Positions 33,284-43,731 of a stretch of 64,000 bases of DNA are shown here, piece by piece. The first letter of the stretch is position 1, and every line of letters starts with the position of its first letter. Where the stretch lies: assembly GCA_014218235.1 (NCBI GenBank), contig CM024759.1, forward strand, positions 73,572,042 to 73,636,041. Reading direction: 5' to 3'. This DNA is from Colocasia esculenta. Taxonomy: Eukaryota > Streptophyta > Magnoliopsida > Alismatales > Araceae. The notes under the pieces are model-generated. The model worked only from the letters and a program-made list of their open reading frames with translations. It had not been told where the DNA came from and ran no database searches. Both the position numbers and the translations under genes were made by a program.

Positions 33284-35658
33284 TGTAACACCCCGGCCCC
33301 CTTGGGCCCTTGGCCCCGTCCTCTGGGTCGCGGCAGGGTGACTGTCGCGACGTGGTTCCAATCGTGAGCAATGTCTGGTTCTGCTTGGTATTGCGACAGG
33401 GGGTATGTCGCCTTCTTGAAGGCGACATAACCACTGTCGCCTTCTGGTTTGTTGGTATTGCGACATGGGGTGTGTCGCCTTCTTGAAGGCGACATGGCCT
33501 GTGTCGCCTTCCCATTGCGTCGCCCCAGACGCAGTCTGACAGACGTGACAGACGTCCTTTGTGTCAGTACGGCTCTGGCGGTGTCGGGTGAACGCGACAA
33601 GATGGCTGTCGCCTTCACTTTTTCGAATTCCGTGATTTGACCGTTGTCAGTGGTATTGCGACAGGGGGTATGTCGCCTTCTTGAAGACGACATACCCACT
33701 GTCGCCTTCTGGTTAAGGATGTCGACATGGGGGTATGTCGCCTTCTTGGCCCCGCGGGCTTAAATCCCGGGCGCCCGAGCTCTTCCCCCTCTCTCGCGTT
33801 TTTCCTTTTCCCCTCTCCCCCTATCGCCCTCTCGGAGTTCCGGCGGTGTTGGGGGTGCCTCCCCCGTGTTGAGGCGGCCGTGCTGAGGAGGGTGTCGCTC
33901 CGTTCGTGCAGGGGTCGCGTTCGTGTCGTGCGGTGCGAGGAGGAGACGTTTCTACCTACGAGAAGGCCCCAACGGGTTCGTTCTTCGCGTGGAGGTAGGG
34001 ACTCTTGATCTCTCACCCTAAGCATGCTCCCCTCCCCTGCAAAGCGTGTTTTCCTTGTGGTTGGGGGTTGGGAGTGTGAGTTTCCATGCTCGTGTGAGTG
34101 AGGTTTTCCTCCGAGCGTAGAATCCATGTTCTTGGGTGTTGAGGGTGGTTTGAATGCTTTACTAGCTTCCTAGCATGATAAGCATGCTCCCCCCCCTCGC
34201 CGTGTAGCGTTTCTCCCGTTTCGGGGAGGTTCCCGGAAGAAGAATCCCCGGAACCCCCGACTGGCTTGAATGCGACATACCCTGTGTCGCCTTCTGACTG
34301 GTAAAGCGACAGGGCCTATGTCACCTTCTTGAAGGCGACAGGCCCTATGTCGCATTCAGAATGCGACAGGGGCTATGTCGCATTCAGAAGGCGACATGGC
34401 CTATGTCGCATTCTGAATGCGACAGGCCCTATGTCGCCTTCTCAGTCCAGAGGCAGGTTGTGCTTCCGCCGCTTCCGTTTTCGCTTTACTGTACCCGTGG
34501 CACCTGTGCTAGTTCCCTAGTACGGTCTCACACTAGTCGTTCGCCCGGTGCGCGGCACTTGAGGGCTTGTCCCGTGCGAGAGGTTGTTACCGTTACCTGG
34601 GACCCCCGTCCTCGGGAGCCTGTTGAGGGAGTACTCCGGGCTACGAGTGTGCTCGAGTTGGCAGCCACCAGGCGGACTCTGGAGCTGAGGGGAAAACGGT
34701 GGTTAGGACAGTGGCGTGTGAGTCACTTGCAGAGCTCTCGTGGTTGGTCTGGGACGCCGAGGACAGTTTGGAGTTCTACCCGGCGCAGGCCAGCCAGTCC
34801 TTCTTCTCACTTCCTCGCTCCTTACGGCCCGGAACCGTTTGGAGAGGTCAGGCGTGGGACCGTAGTCCGGCCAGACTACGGCGGTTACTGTTGTGGTACT
34901 TGTGTCCTACCTCGCTCTGACGAGACGCGAGGGTCAGGACCTAGGTCGAGGATAAGACGTCTGTGGACGCACCTGACCGTCTGACTAGTGGTGTTGTTCC
35001 CGTAGCTAGTGTTCCTTGTCCAGGCGGAGTTCCCTCCGTCTGTGTTTTACTAGCCGTGTGGTGGTCACGACGAGCAGTCGTACGGAGTTTCCGACCGAGA
35101 GTACTTTCCGTACCGTGCTAGCTTTAGCTTCGTTTCTGCACTTCCGTTGTAGGTAGAAAGATATAAACTGCTGTCTTTCTCTTATTAATAGTTATATATG
35201 TTCCTCTGCCTATTTAGAGCTAGTAGGAGATTGGTAGTCCCTACTGAGCTTCTGTTGTGAAGCTCATCCCTCTGTTTTCCAGGTGAGTCTTCTCAGCAGC
35301 GGCAGGGCGCGTCGGGCGGAGGAGACGGGGGCGGTAGTCGAGGTCTCCGTAGCTAGCAGTGGTTCCCCCTCTCAGTGTACGTCACCCTCGGGGTATGCCC
35401 CTAAGAGACTTGTCTCTCCCTTTCCTTACTTGTACTAGTGTGCGTGCGTTGGGACTGTACTTAGAGCGGTACGCAGCGGTCTCGCTTTACTTTCCTGTTT
35501 CCGCTTGTACGCTTCTAGCTTAGCAGTGACGTTTACTTCCGTTACATATCCTGTCAGACGCGTGTTATAGCCCTTCCGGGTCCCCCGGATCCGTGGGCGG
35601 CGATCGTGAAAATCGGGTCCTCGGCGTGGGCCGAGGGTCGGGTTCTCGGGTCGTTACA
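33284..35658 (+). repeat. 5' LTR of the chromovirus (2375 bp)
   Basis: Contains two clusters of short palindromes: 33390-33730 (GTCGCCTTCTTGAAGGCGAC at 33403 and 33475, and a variant at 33670) and 34269-34442 (GTCGCATTCAGAATGCGAC type). Reading frames inside it (for example 34361-34984) are repeated in the other LTR and look like shadows. A TATATATG stretch at 35191-35198 may belong to the promoter. Confidence 0.95.
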
Positions 35659-35660
35659 GT

Positions 35661-35676
35661 TGGTATCAGAGCTTGG
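35661..35676 (+). other. Primer-binding site (initiator Met tRNA), chromovirus
   Basis: TGGTATCAGAGCTTGG two bases after the LTR end; the first twelve bases are the usual plant retroelement site complementary to the 3' end of initiator methionyl tRNA. Confidence 0.95.
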
Positions 35677-35796
35677 TCTGACAGGACTTGTAGTGGATCT
35701 AAACTGCAACAGTAAGTCCCAACAATAGTACAAGTACACTGCTAGCCGCCCGAGAGGTATTTGTAACCTTTGTCAGTTGTGTTGACCGTGTAGGTC

Positions 35797-37048
35797 ATGG
35801 CTCCGCGTAGGCGCAGTCAGGCTAGGCAGCTGGTTGAGCAGCAGGATGAGTCCGACATGCCCGCTCAGGGGTAGGTTCAGGAGGAGGTGTCCATGGAGGA
35901 GTCAGTGGTGCAGCCTCAGGGTGCACAGGCAGCAGCAGCAGAGGCAGCGATAGCAGGTAGGCAGCAGCAGCAGGAGTACCACCCTCAGCCTCAGCAGTAT
36001 GCAGACTGGTTTCCCATGGCCGAGCAGTTCTTCAGAGCTATGTACCAGGGAGCGTGGCAGCCGGGCAGGCAGCAGCAGGTGGTCAGTTTCCAGTACCTCC
36101 CCAGCGTACCAGAGCAGCAGGAGGTGGAGCCAGAGGTGGAGCAGCCAGTCCGCCAGCAGCGGTCAGGTACTGAGAGTACCGGTCCGGTCAGCGGAGGGCA
36201 GGGCGGTGTCGGAGGCAAGGACCGCTCTTCTTGAGAGGTTCCTGCATCTTCGCCCACCGATGTTCCACGGTGAGTATGATCCAGATAAGGCAGAGAGCTG
36301 GACCCATGAGTTGGAGCGCATCTTCGAGACCATGGAGTGCGCTGAGGAAGACCAGGTTCGTTTGGCAGTATACCAGCTCAAGGGAGCAGCCCATGAGTGG
36401 TGGAGAGTTCAGAGGCAGACTCACTTCCAGGGGCAGCGGTTGGACCAGATCTCTTGGCAGCAGTTTTCAGAGGTCTTCCACGACGAGTACTTCCCCGACT
36501 ACGCTCGACGTGAGAGACAGGACCAGTTCCACGAGTTGGTGCAGGGCGACCTCACAATTTCTCAGTACCACCAGAGGTTTGTCCGGTTGTTGAGGCATGT
36601 GCCTCATGTAGCAGGCAGTGACCAGGCTTGTGTCGAGAGATTTATAGCAGGGCTGAGACCAGACCTGAGGTGGGGTGTGACGGCACACATGTGTACCACC
36701 TTGGGAGAGGTCGTGGCGAAGGCCACCGCCTTGGACAGGGAGGCTTGGCAGCCTCAGCAGCAGCAGCAGCAGCAGAGAGGAGCCTCTTCCAGGTCCTCGC
36801 CGTACCAGCGTCCAGCAGGCAGCCGCGGTAGTGCGACTTCCTCTTCCTCAGGCTCGGGCAGTTCCGGTGGCTCTGGAATTCGCTCGCAGTTCAGGAAGTT
36901 GTCTACTCGCGGGGGTGGACGGAGCCGTCAGCAGAGGCGTCAGTCCAGGTTTGCAGAGCAGTCAGTACAGCAGGGTACTGAGCAGGGCAGTCAGGAGCCA
37001 GTGTGCTACACTTGTGGCTTGCCAGGCCACTTTGGGGGATGGCCCTAG
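35797..37048 (+). pseudogene. Chromovirus gag, frameshifted
   Basis: Starts at ATG 35797 (MAPRRRSQARQLVEQQ) after the primer-binding site. A TAG interrupts at about 35872. The Q-rich N-terminal frame runs to 36234, then the frame changes and the Retrotrans_gag domain follows (36240-36770: LHLRPPMFHGEYDPDKAESW, YQLKGAAHEWW, FHDEYFPDYARRER, AGLRPDLRWGV). A Q/S/G-rich stretch and an incomplete zinc knuckle (VCYTCGLPGHFGG) come before the stop at 37048; the knuckle loses its frame where its last Cys should be. Confidence 0.9.
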
Positions 37049-37300
37049 GGGGCAAGCTCCGCAGTAGCAGCGCCAGTGCAGTACGCGCAGCAGCCACCTC
37101 AGTACCAGTACCCTCCTCAGCAGAAGGAACCGCGTCAGCAGCAGAGAGGGCAGTACCAGCAGCAGATCCAGCAGTTCCCGTAGCCGCAGCAGTACCAGCC
37201 GTACCAGCAGCAGCAGCAGCAGCAACAGTTTCCTCAGCACCAGCAGCCGCCGCCGCCGCAGCCCCAGCAGGCTCCACAGCGTGGACGTGGTCGTGGTCGC
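37049..37300 (+). pseudogene. Chromovirus gag-protease spacer, Q-rich, broken
   Basis: CAG-rich DNA encoding a glutamine-rich linker in one frame (YQQQQQQQQFPQHQQ), interrupted by a TAG near 37182 (TTCCCGTAGCCGCAG, an apparent CAG to TAG change). In Tekay-type elements gag and pol are normally one frame across such a linker. Confidence 0.6.
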
Positions 37301-37741
37301 GTGATGGCACTCACCCGGGAGCAGGCAGAGGCATCGAACCTGGTGATAGGTACTCTACCTATCCTTGGCAGAGCTGCTCGTGTTTTGGTTGATCCCGGTG
37401 CTTCTTTGTGTTTCGCTTCCGAGGAGTTTTACGAGTCTCTTGCTTGTCACACACCCGAAAGGCAGTGTGACGTGATGGTCGATCTCCCGTCCGGTGACTA
37501 CATGCGTTCCTTCGGTTACCTGGAGGGTGTGACAGTCGAGGTTGAGGGTCACCAGTTGCCGGCCAGGTTGTACGCGCTGCAGCTTTGCGACTTCGACGTC
37601 ATCCTGGGCATGGACTGGTTGGAGGCTCACTCAGCCGTGGTTGATTGTCAGAGGAAGACCGTCGGTTCGAGATACCTGGAGCACCTGTTCTCTGCTTTCG
37701 AGGTATCCGGTCTACCCGTCGGCCATTCATTCTTTCTGTAA
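37301..37741 (+). CDS. Chromovirus aspartic protease fragment
   Basis: Retropepsin-like domain: active-site region ARVLVDPGASLCFASEEF, then a flap-like region and CDFDVILGMDWLEAHSAVVDC, the conserved C-terminal part of these proteases. As I recall, the form D-P-G, rather than D-S/T-G, is common in this plant clade and is not a defect. The frame ends at 37741, and about 170 bp with a shifted frame separate it from RT. Confidence 0.88.
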   Translation: MMALTREQAEASNLVIGTLPILGRAARVLVDPGASLCFASEEFYESLACHTPERQCDVMVDLPSGDYMRSFGYLEGVTVEVEGHQLPARLYALQLCDFDVILGMDWLEAHSAVVDCQRKTVGSRYLEHLFSAFEVSGLPVGHSFFL

Positions 37742-37916
37742 GGCTCGTCGTTTGATCCGTGATGGCTGCGTTGCTTACCTTGCTTCGGTTTGTTCCTTGG
37801 AGCCTAGCGGGTCTTCAGTTTTGATGTGCCAGTTTTCTGAGTTTCTGAGTTGACGTGTTTCCGGAGGATCTACCTGGGTTGCCGCCTGAGCGAGAGGTAG
37901 AGTTCTCCATCGAGCT

Positions 37917-39224
37917 TTGCCTGGTACGATGCCTTTGTCCAAGGCACCTTACCGGATGGCCCCGGCGGAGCTGCGTGAGTTGAAGCGCCAGCTGCAAGAG
38001 TTGCTTGAGTTGGGCTTCATTCGTCCGAGCCGTTCGCCGTGGGGCGCGCCTGTTTTGTTTGTGCGGAAGAAGGATGGTAGTCTTCGTCTGTGCATCGATT
38101 ATCGGCAGTTGAACCAGGTCACTGTGAAGAACAGGTACCCGTTGCCGAGAATTGATGATTTGTTTGATCAGTTGCAATCGGCCCGAGTTTTCTCGAAGAT
38201 TGACTTGAGATCCGGTTACTACCAGATGCAGATCAGAGAGTCAGATGTTGGTTTGACGGCTTTTCGTTCCAGGTACGGTCACTTTGAGTTCGTCGTGATG
38301 CCGTTTGGGCTGACGAACGCACCTGCGACATTCATGGATCTGATGCATAGGGTGTTCGGTGAGTACCTAGACCGCTTTGTTGTTGTTTTTCTTGATGATA
38401 TTCTGGTCTACTCGGCTTCTGAAGAGGAGCACGAGGAGCACCTGAGGATCGTGCTGGAGACCCTGCGGAGTCACCGTCTTTACGCCAAGTTCGACAAGTA
38501 CGAATTTTGGCTGAGCGAGGTGCACTTCCTCGGGCACGTGATCTCGGGTTCTGGTGTGGCGGTGGATCCGGCCAAGGTTGAGGCCGTGTTGTCGTGGGAG
38601 CAGCCCACATCGGTGTCAGAGGTCCGTAGTTTTCTGGGTTTGGCCGGTTACTACCAGAGGTTCATTCAGGATTTCGCCAAGATAGCAGCACCGTTGACTC
38701 GGTTGACGAGGCAGGACACCAGGTTTGTTTGGTCAGAGGTCTGTGAGCAGAGTTTCTTGGAGCTGAAGACGAGGTTGACTTCAGCGCCAGTGTTGGTCTT
38801 GCCGTCGAGCACCGGTGGGTTCGTGGTTTACACCGATGCGTCGAGGTCAGATTTGGGTGCCGTGCTGATGCAGCATGGTGGGGTCGTTGCCTATGCTTCT
38901 CGGCAGCTCAAGAAGCATGAGGAGAACTATCCCACCCACGACTTGGAGCTAGCAGCAGTGGTGTACGCTCTCAAGTTGTGGAGGCACTACCTGTATGGCG
39001 AGGCTTTTCAGATCTTCACCGATCACCAGAGTTTGCAGTATATCTTCACCCAGAGGGATCTGAACTTGAGGCAGCGTCGATGGATGGAGTATTTGAAGGA
39101 CTACGACCTAACCCTCTCCTATCATCCAGGAAGGGCTAACGTCGTAGCCGATGCTTTGAGTAGGCGCGTGCGCTTGAGTTCGCTGATGGTCAGAGAGTGG
39201 AAGCTGTTCGAGGAGCTGTCCTAG
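37917..39224 (+). CDS. Chromovirus reverse transcriptase and RNase H
   Basis: Uninterrupted 435-residue frame. RT motifs: [62 protein letters not shown] and active site [12 protein letters not shown]. RNase [64 protein letters not shown]. It converts element RNA to DNA in virus-like particles. The first ATG here is internal; normally the domain is part of the polyprotein. Confidence 0.95.
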   Translation: MPGTMPLSKAPYRMAPAELRELKRQLQELLELGFIRPSRSPWGAPVLFVRKKDGSLRLCIDYRQLNQVTVKNRYPLPRIDDLFDQLQSARVFSKIDLRSGYYQMQIRESDVGLTAFRSRYGHFEFVVMPFGLTNAPATFMDLMHRVFGEYLDRFVVVFLDDILVYSASEEEHEEHLRIVLETLRSHRLYAKFDKYEFWLSEVHFLGHVISGSGVAVDPAKVEAVLSWEQPTSVSEVRSFLGLAGYYQRFIQDFAKIAAPLTRLTRQDTRFVWSEVCEQSFLELKTRLTSAPVLVLPSSTGGFVVYTDASRSDLGAVLMQHGGVVAYASRQLKKHEENYPTHDLELAAVVYALKLWRHYLYGEAFQIFTDHQSLQYIFTQRDLNLRQRRWMEYLKDYDLTLSYHPGRANVVADALSRRVRLSSLMVREWKLFEELS

Positions 39225-39227
39225 GGA

Positions 39228-40693
39228 GTGTTCGTTCCGTCGAGGACCAGAGACCGTGCAGTGGCGAGCAGTTTTTCAGTCAGGCCGTCGGTGTTCCGGC
39301 AGGTGTTGCAGGCCCAGCAGGCAGACCCTCAGTTGGCAGACGTTTTGCAGATGCCAGATGTGGAGCTCAGCGAGGACAGCAAGGTCAGATTCAGAGGCCG
39401 TTTGTACGTTCCTGAGGAGGCGCGTCAGGCAGTGTTGTCAGAGGCTCATAGATCGAGGTATGTCGTTCATCCCGGCTCCACCAAGATGTACCATTGTTTG
39501 AGGAGGTTTTCTGGTGGCCGGGGATGAAGAGGGGCGTGGCAGAGTTTGTTGCCTGGTGCCTTACCTGTCAACAGGTGAAGGCCGAGCACCAGCGTCCTGG
39601 TGGTGAGTTGCAGAGCCGTCCATGCCCCTTCTAAGTGGAAGTGGGACGACATCACCATGGACTTTGTGGTGGTTTGCCCCGTACCCCGCAGAGGCACGAT
39701 GGTATTGGGTGATTGTGGATCGTTTGACCAAGGCAGTGCATTTTCTTCCGATCAGGATGTCGTGCCAGTGGACAGGTTAGCCAGGCTATACGTGGACAGA
39801 GTTGTTTCGTTGAACGGGATCCCAGTTTCAGTCGTCTCCGACAGAGATCCGAGGTTCACGTCAGGGTTTTGGCGCAGTCTTCAGAGAGCACTGGGTACAG
39901 AGTTGAGGTTCGCACAGCGTACCACCCTCAGACCGATGGGCAGTCAGAGCGGACCATTCAGACACTAGAGGACATGCTGAGAGCGTGCTGTTTAGACTGG
40001 AGCGGCACTTGGGAGTCTCACCTTCCGATGGTAGAGTTCGCATATAACAACAGTTATCACTCGAGCATCGGAATGGCGCCATACGAGGCTTTGTATGGTC
40101 GCCCGTGCAGGACTCCGCTTCACTGGTTCGTGGTTGGTGAGAGGCAGCTTTTGGGGCCAGAGTTAGTGCAGCAGTGTGCAGACACAGTCAGTCTGATCAG
40201 GCAGAGACTTCATATAGCGCAGAGTAGGCAGAAGAGTTATGCGGATGTCCGCAGGAGACCGCTAGAGTTCAGCGTCGGTGACCTGGTCTTCCTGCGGGTC
40301 TCGCCGACCAAAGGGGTCATGAGGTTTGGTAAGAGGGGAAAGCTCAGTCCCAGATATATTAGGCCTTTCCCCATTTCTGAGAGGGTCGGCGAGGTGGCGT
40401 ACAGGCTGAGTCTTCCGGCAGAGCTAGCAGGTGTGCACAGCGTGTTCCACGTTTCGCAGCTCAGGAGGTACGTTGCAGACTCTTCGCACATGTTGGACTA
40501 CTCGCAGCTAGAGGTAGCGCCAAACTTGTCAGTGCCCGAGTACCCAGTTAGTGTTGCCGACCGCAGAGTTCAGCAGTTGCGTAGGAAGCAGATTCCGCTG
40601 GTTAAGGTCATTTGGCAGAACCGTGTCGGTGGCGAGGCCACCTGGGAGCGCGAGGACGAGATGCAGGAGCGGTTTCCTTATTTGATTGACTGA
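39228..40693 (+). pseudogene. Chromovirus integrase with C-terminal chromodomain, frameshifted
   Basis: The N-terminal zinc-binding part is split over two frames (SEAHRSRYVVHPG, then WCLTCQQVKAEH). The catalytic core has the first Asp in MDFVVVCPV (39657), the second in VVSDRDPRF (39832) and Glu in YHPQTDGQSERTIQTLE, the last two in different frames. The final frame 39869-40693 is long and includes a GPF/Y-like region (LGPELVQQ.. SPRYIRPFPI) and, at the end, a chromodomain-like segment (YPVSVADRRVQQLRRKQIPL, VIWQNRVGGEATWEREDEM). Chromodomains direct such elements to chromatin marks. At least three one-base shifts break it. Confidence 0.9.
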
Positions 40694-40768
40694 GTGGTAT
40701 GTTACCCCTCCTTGTACTGCTTTCCGGTTTGAGACCGAGTTGTTTTCATTTCGAGGACGAAATGTCTT

Positions 40769-40780
40769 AAGGAGGGAGGG
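40769..40780 (+). other. Polypurine tract of the chromovirus
   Basis: AAGGAGGGAGGG directly before the 3' LTR; it primes plus-strand DNA synthesis. Confidence 0.9.
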
Positions 40781-40781
40781 T

Positions 40782-43139
40782 TGTAACACCCCGGCCCCCT
40801 TGGGCCCTTGGCCCAGTCCTCTGGGTCGCGGCAGGGCGACTTTCGCGACGTGGTCCGATCGTGAGCAATGTCTGTTCTGCTTGTATTGCGACAGGGGGTA
40901 TGTCGCCTTCTTGAAGGCGACATAACCACTGTCGCCTTCTGGTTTGTTGTATTGCGACATGGGGTGTGTCGCCTTCTTGAAGGCGACATGGCCTGTGTCG
41001 CCTCCCATTGCGTCGCCCCAAACGCAGTCTGACAGACGTGAACAGACGTCCTTTGTGTCAGTACGGCTCTGGCGGTGTCAGGTGAACGCGACAAGATGGC
41101 TGTCGCCTTCACTTTTTCGAATTCCACGATTTGACCGTTGTCAGTGGTATTGCGACAGGGGGTATGTCGCCTTCTTGAAGACGACATACCACTGTCGCCT
41201 TCTGGTTAAGGATGGCGACATGGGGTATGTCGCCTTCTTAGCCCGCGGGCTTAAGCCTGGGCGCCTGAGCTCTTCCCCCTCTCTCGCGTTTTTTCCTTTT
41301 CCCCTCTCCCCTCTCGCCCTCTCGGAGTTCCGGCGGTGTTGGGGTGCCTCCCCGTGTTGAGGCGGCCGTGCTGAGGAGGGTGTCGCTCCGTTCGTGCAGG
41401 GGTCGCGTTCGTGCCGTGCGGTGCGAGGAGGAGACGTTTCTACTACGAGAAGGCCCCAACGGGTTCTCTTCGCGTGGAGGTAGGGACTCTTGATCCTCTC
41501 GCCCTAAGCATGCTCCCCTTCCCTGCAAAGCGTGTTTCCTGTGGTGGGGGTTGGGAGTGTGAGTTTCCATGCTCGTGTGAGTGAGGTTTTCCTCCGAGCG
41601 TAGAATCCATGTTCTTGGGTGTTGAGGGTGGTTTGAATGCTTTACTAGCTTCTAGCATGATAAGCATGCTCCCCCCCCCCTCGCCGTGTAGCGTTTCTCC
41701 CGTTTCGGGGAGGTTCCCAAAGAAGAATCCCCGGAACCCCGACTGGCCTGATGTGACATACCCTGTGTCGCCTTCTGACTGGTTAAAGCGACAGGGCTAT
41801 GTCACCTTCTTGAAGGCGACAGGCCCTATGTTGCATTCAGAATGCGACAGGGGCATATGTCGCATTCAGAAGGCGACATGGCCTATGTCGCATTCTGAAT
41901 GCGACAGGCCCTATGTCGCCTTCTCAGTCCAGAGGCAGGTTGCTTCCGCCGCTTCCGTTTCGCTTTACTGTACCGCCTGGCACCTGTGCTAGTCCCTAGT
42001 ACGGTCTCACACTAGTCGTTCGCCCGTGTGCGCGGCACTTGAGGGCTTGTCCCGTGCGAGAGGTTGTTACCGTTACCTGGGACCCCGTCCTCGGGAGCCT
42101 GTTGAGGGGAGTACTCCGGGCTACGAGTGTGCTCGAGTTGGCAGCCACCAGGCGGACTCTGGAGCTGAGGGGAAAACGGTGGTTAGGACAGTGGCGTGTG
42201 AGTCGCTTGCAGAGCTCTCGTGGTTGGTCTGGGACGCCGAGGACAGTTTGGAGTTCTACCCGGCGCAGGCCAGCCAGTCCTTCTTCTCACTGCCTCGCTC
42301 CTTACGGCCCCGGAAACCGTTGGAGAGGTCAGGCGTGGGACCGTAGTCCGGCCAGACTACGGCGGTTACTGTTGTGGTACTTGTGTCCTACCTCGCTCTG
42401 ACGAGACGCGAGGGTCAGGACCTAGGTCGAGGATAAGACGTCTGTGGACGCACCTGACCGTCTGACTAGTGGTGTTGTTCCGTAGCTAGTGTTCCTGTCC
42501 AGGCGGAGTTCCCTCCGTCTGTGTTTACTAGCCGTGTGGTGGTCACGACGAGCAGTCGTACGGAGTTTCCGACCGAGAGTACTTTCCGTACCGTGATAGC
42601 TTTAGCTTCGTTTCCGCACTTCCGTTGTAGGTAGGAAAGATATAAACTGCTGTCTTTCCCTTATTAATAGTTATATATGTTCCTCTGCCTGTTTAGAGCC
42701 AGTAGGAGATTGGTAGTCCCTACTGAGCTTCTGTTGTGAAGCTCATCCCTCTGTTTTCCAGGTGAGTCTTCTCAGCAGCGGCAGGGGCGCGCGTCGGGCG
42801 GAGGAGACGGGGCGGTAGTCGAGGTCCCCGTAGCTAGCAGTGGTTCCCCCTCTCAGTGTACGTCACCCTCGGGGTATGCCCCTAAGGGACTTGTCTCTCC
42901 CTTTCCTTACTTGTACTAGTGTGCGTGCGTTGGGACTGTACTTAGAGCGGTACGCAGCGGTCTCGCTTTACTTTCCTATTTTTGCTTGTACGCTTCTAGC
43001 TTAGCAGTTGACGTTACTTCCGTTACATATCCTGTCAGACGCGTGTTATAGCCCTTCCGGGTCCCCCGGATCCGTGGGCGGCGATCGCAAAAATCGGGTC
43101 CTCGGCGTGGGCCGAGGGTCGGGTTCTCGGGTCGTTACA
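40782..43139 (+). repeat. 3' LTR of the chromovirus (2358 bp)
   Basis: Copy of 33284-35658. In the first ~320 bp about six substitutions and six single-base indels separate the two; most indels are losses in this copy. Same palindrome clusters (40896-41220 and 41760-41925). Confidence 0.95.
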
Positions 43140-43731
43140 AATTGTCAGGCGTGAGATCTGATCTGGAAGAGCGGTTTCTAAGGATTCTGACGGATCAGGT
43201 GGTTCCTCAGAGAAAACATGTACAGAGGATGGGAGGACGGGCGTTCGGGTTCCTGGAGAAGTAAAAAACGATCCTGCCATGGCCCGTACAAAGGACGGGA
43301 CCATAGTGGATGGAACCGAAAAGGTATGTATAGTGGACAGGAAAGGAGGAGGGTTGCCCCTTGTAATTCCCAGAACTGAGGGTAAGACATGTGTAACAGT
43401 ACGAAAATTAAAAGCAGGGCGAATAAAAGTGGGTGTGGAACCCAATGCGAAATTAAAAGAGGGCAAAATGCCTGGTACAAAACGAAAGACAGGCGCGGGG
43501 CCTAATGAAAAAGCTGGAACGGGCGTAACACCTGGAATAAAAGCGGGTAATGGGCGTGTGTGCCCGGTGCGAAAGGAACAGGCATGATGCCTGGTGCTGA
43601 AGGGAAAGCGGGGCGCGATGCCCGAAGCAGAAGGAAGGAAAAGCGGGCGTGATGCCCGAAGCCGAAGAAACAGGCGCGATGCCTGGTACAAAAAAGCCCA
43701 AGAGTTCTGACAGGAAAGGGGTCAGTGCCCT
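43140..43731 (-). repeat. Tat protease-RT linker, degenerate ~27-30-bp repeats
   Basis: Tat sequence on the right of the chromovirus insertion. From 43450 to 43700 a loose unit (GGCGTGATGCCCGAAGC, GGCGCGATGCCTGGTAC) recurs about eight times. On the minus strand it reads as Pro/Phe/Ser-rich low-complexity protein in shifting frames. It is presumably the continuation of the polyprotein linker and continues to the left of 33284. Confidence 0.6.

Larger units (their letters stand above)
33284..43139 (+). mobile_element. Tekay/Del-like chromovirus (Ty3/gypsy) nested in the Tat element
   Basis: LTRs 33284-35658 and 40782-43139 (TGTAACACC..GTTACA), target duplication AATTG at 33279-33283 and 43140-43144. 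Primer-binding site TGGTATCAGAGC at 35661; purine tract AAGGAGGGAGGG at 40769-40780. Plus-strand gag, protease, RT-RNase H, integrase and a C-terminal chromodomain. The element sits in the linker between protease and RT of the Tat polyprotein, in opposite orientation, and is the youngest insertion of the nest. gag and integrase have frameshifts; RT-RNase H is open. Confidence 0.95.

Noticed and set aside
34361..34984. 207-residue reading frame in the chromovirus LTR
   Set aside because: It lies in the LTR, recurs broken in the 3' LTR and has no domain; treated as a shadow.
37301..37741. Loss of the catalytic Ser/Thr in the protease motif (DPGAS)
   Set aside because: As I recall, D-P-G is the ordinary form in many plant Tekay-type proteases, so it is not a sign of inactivation.
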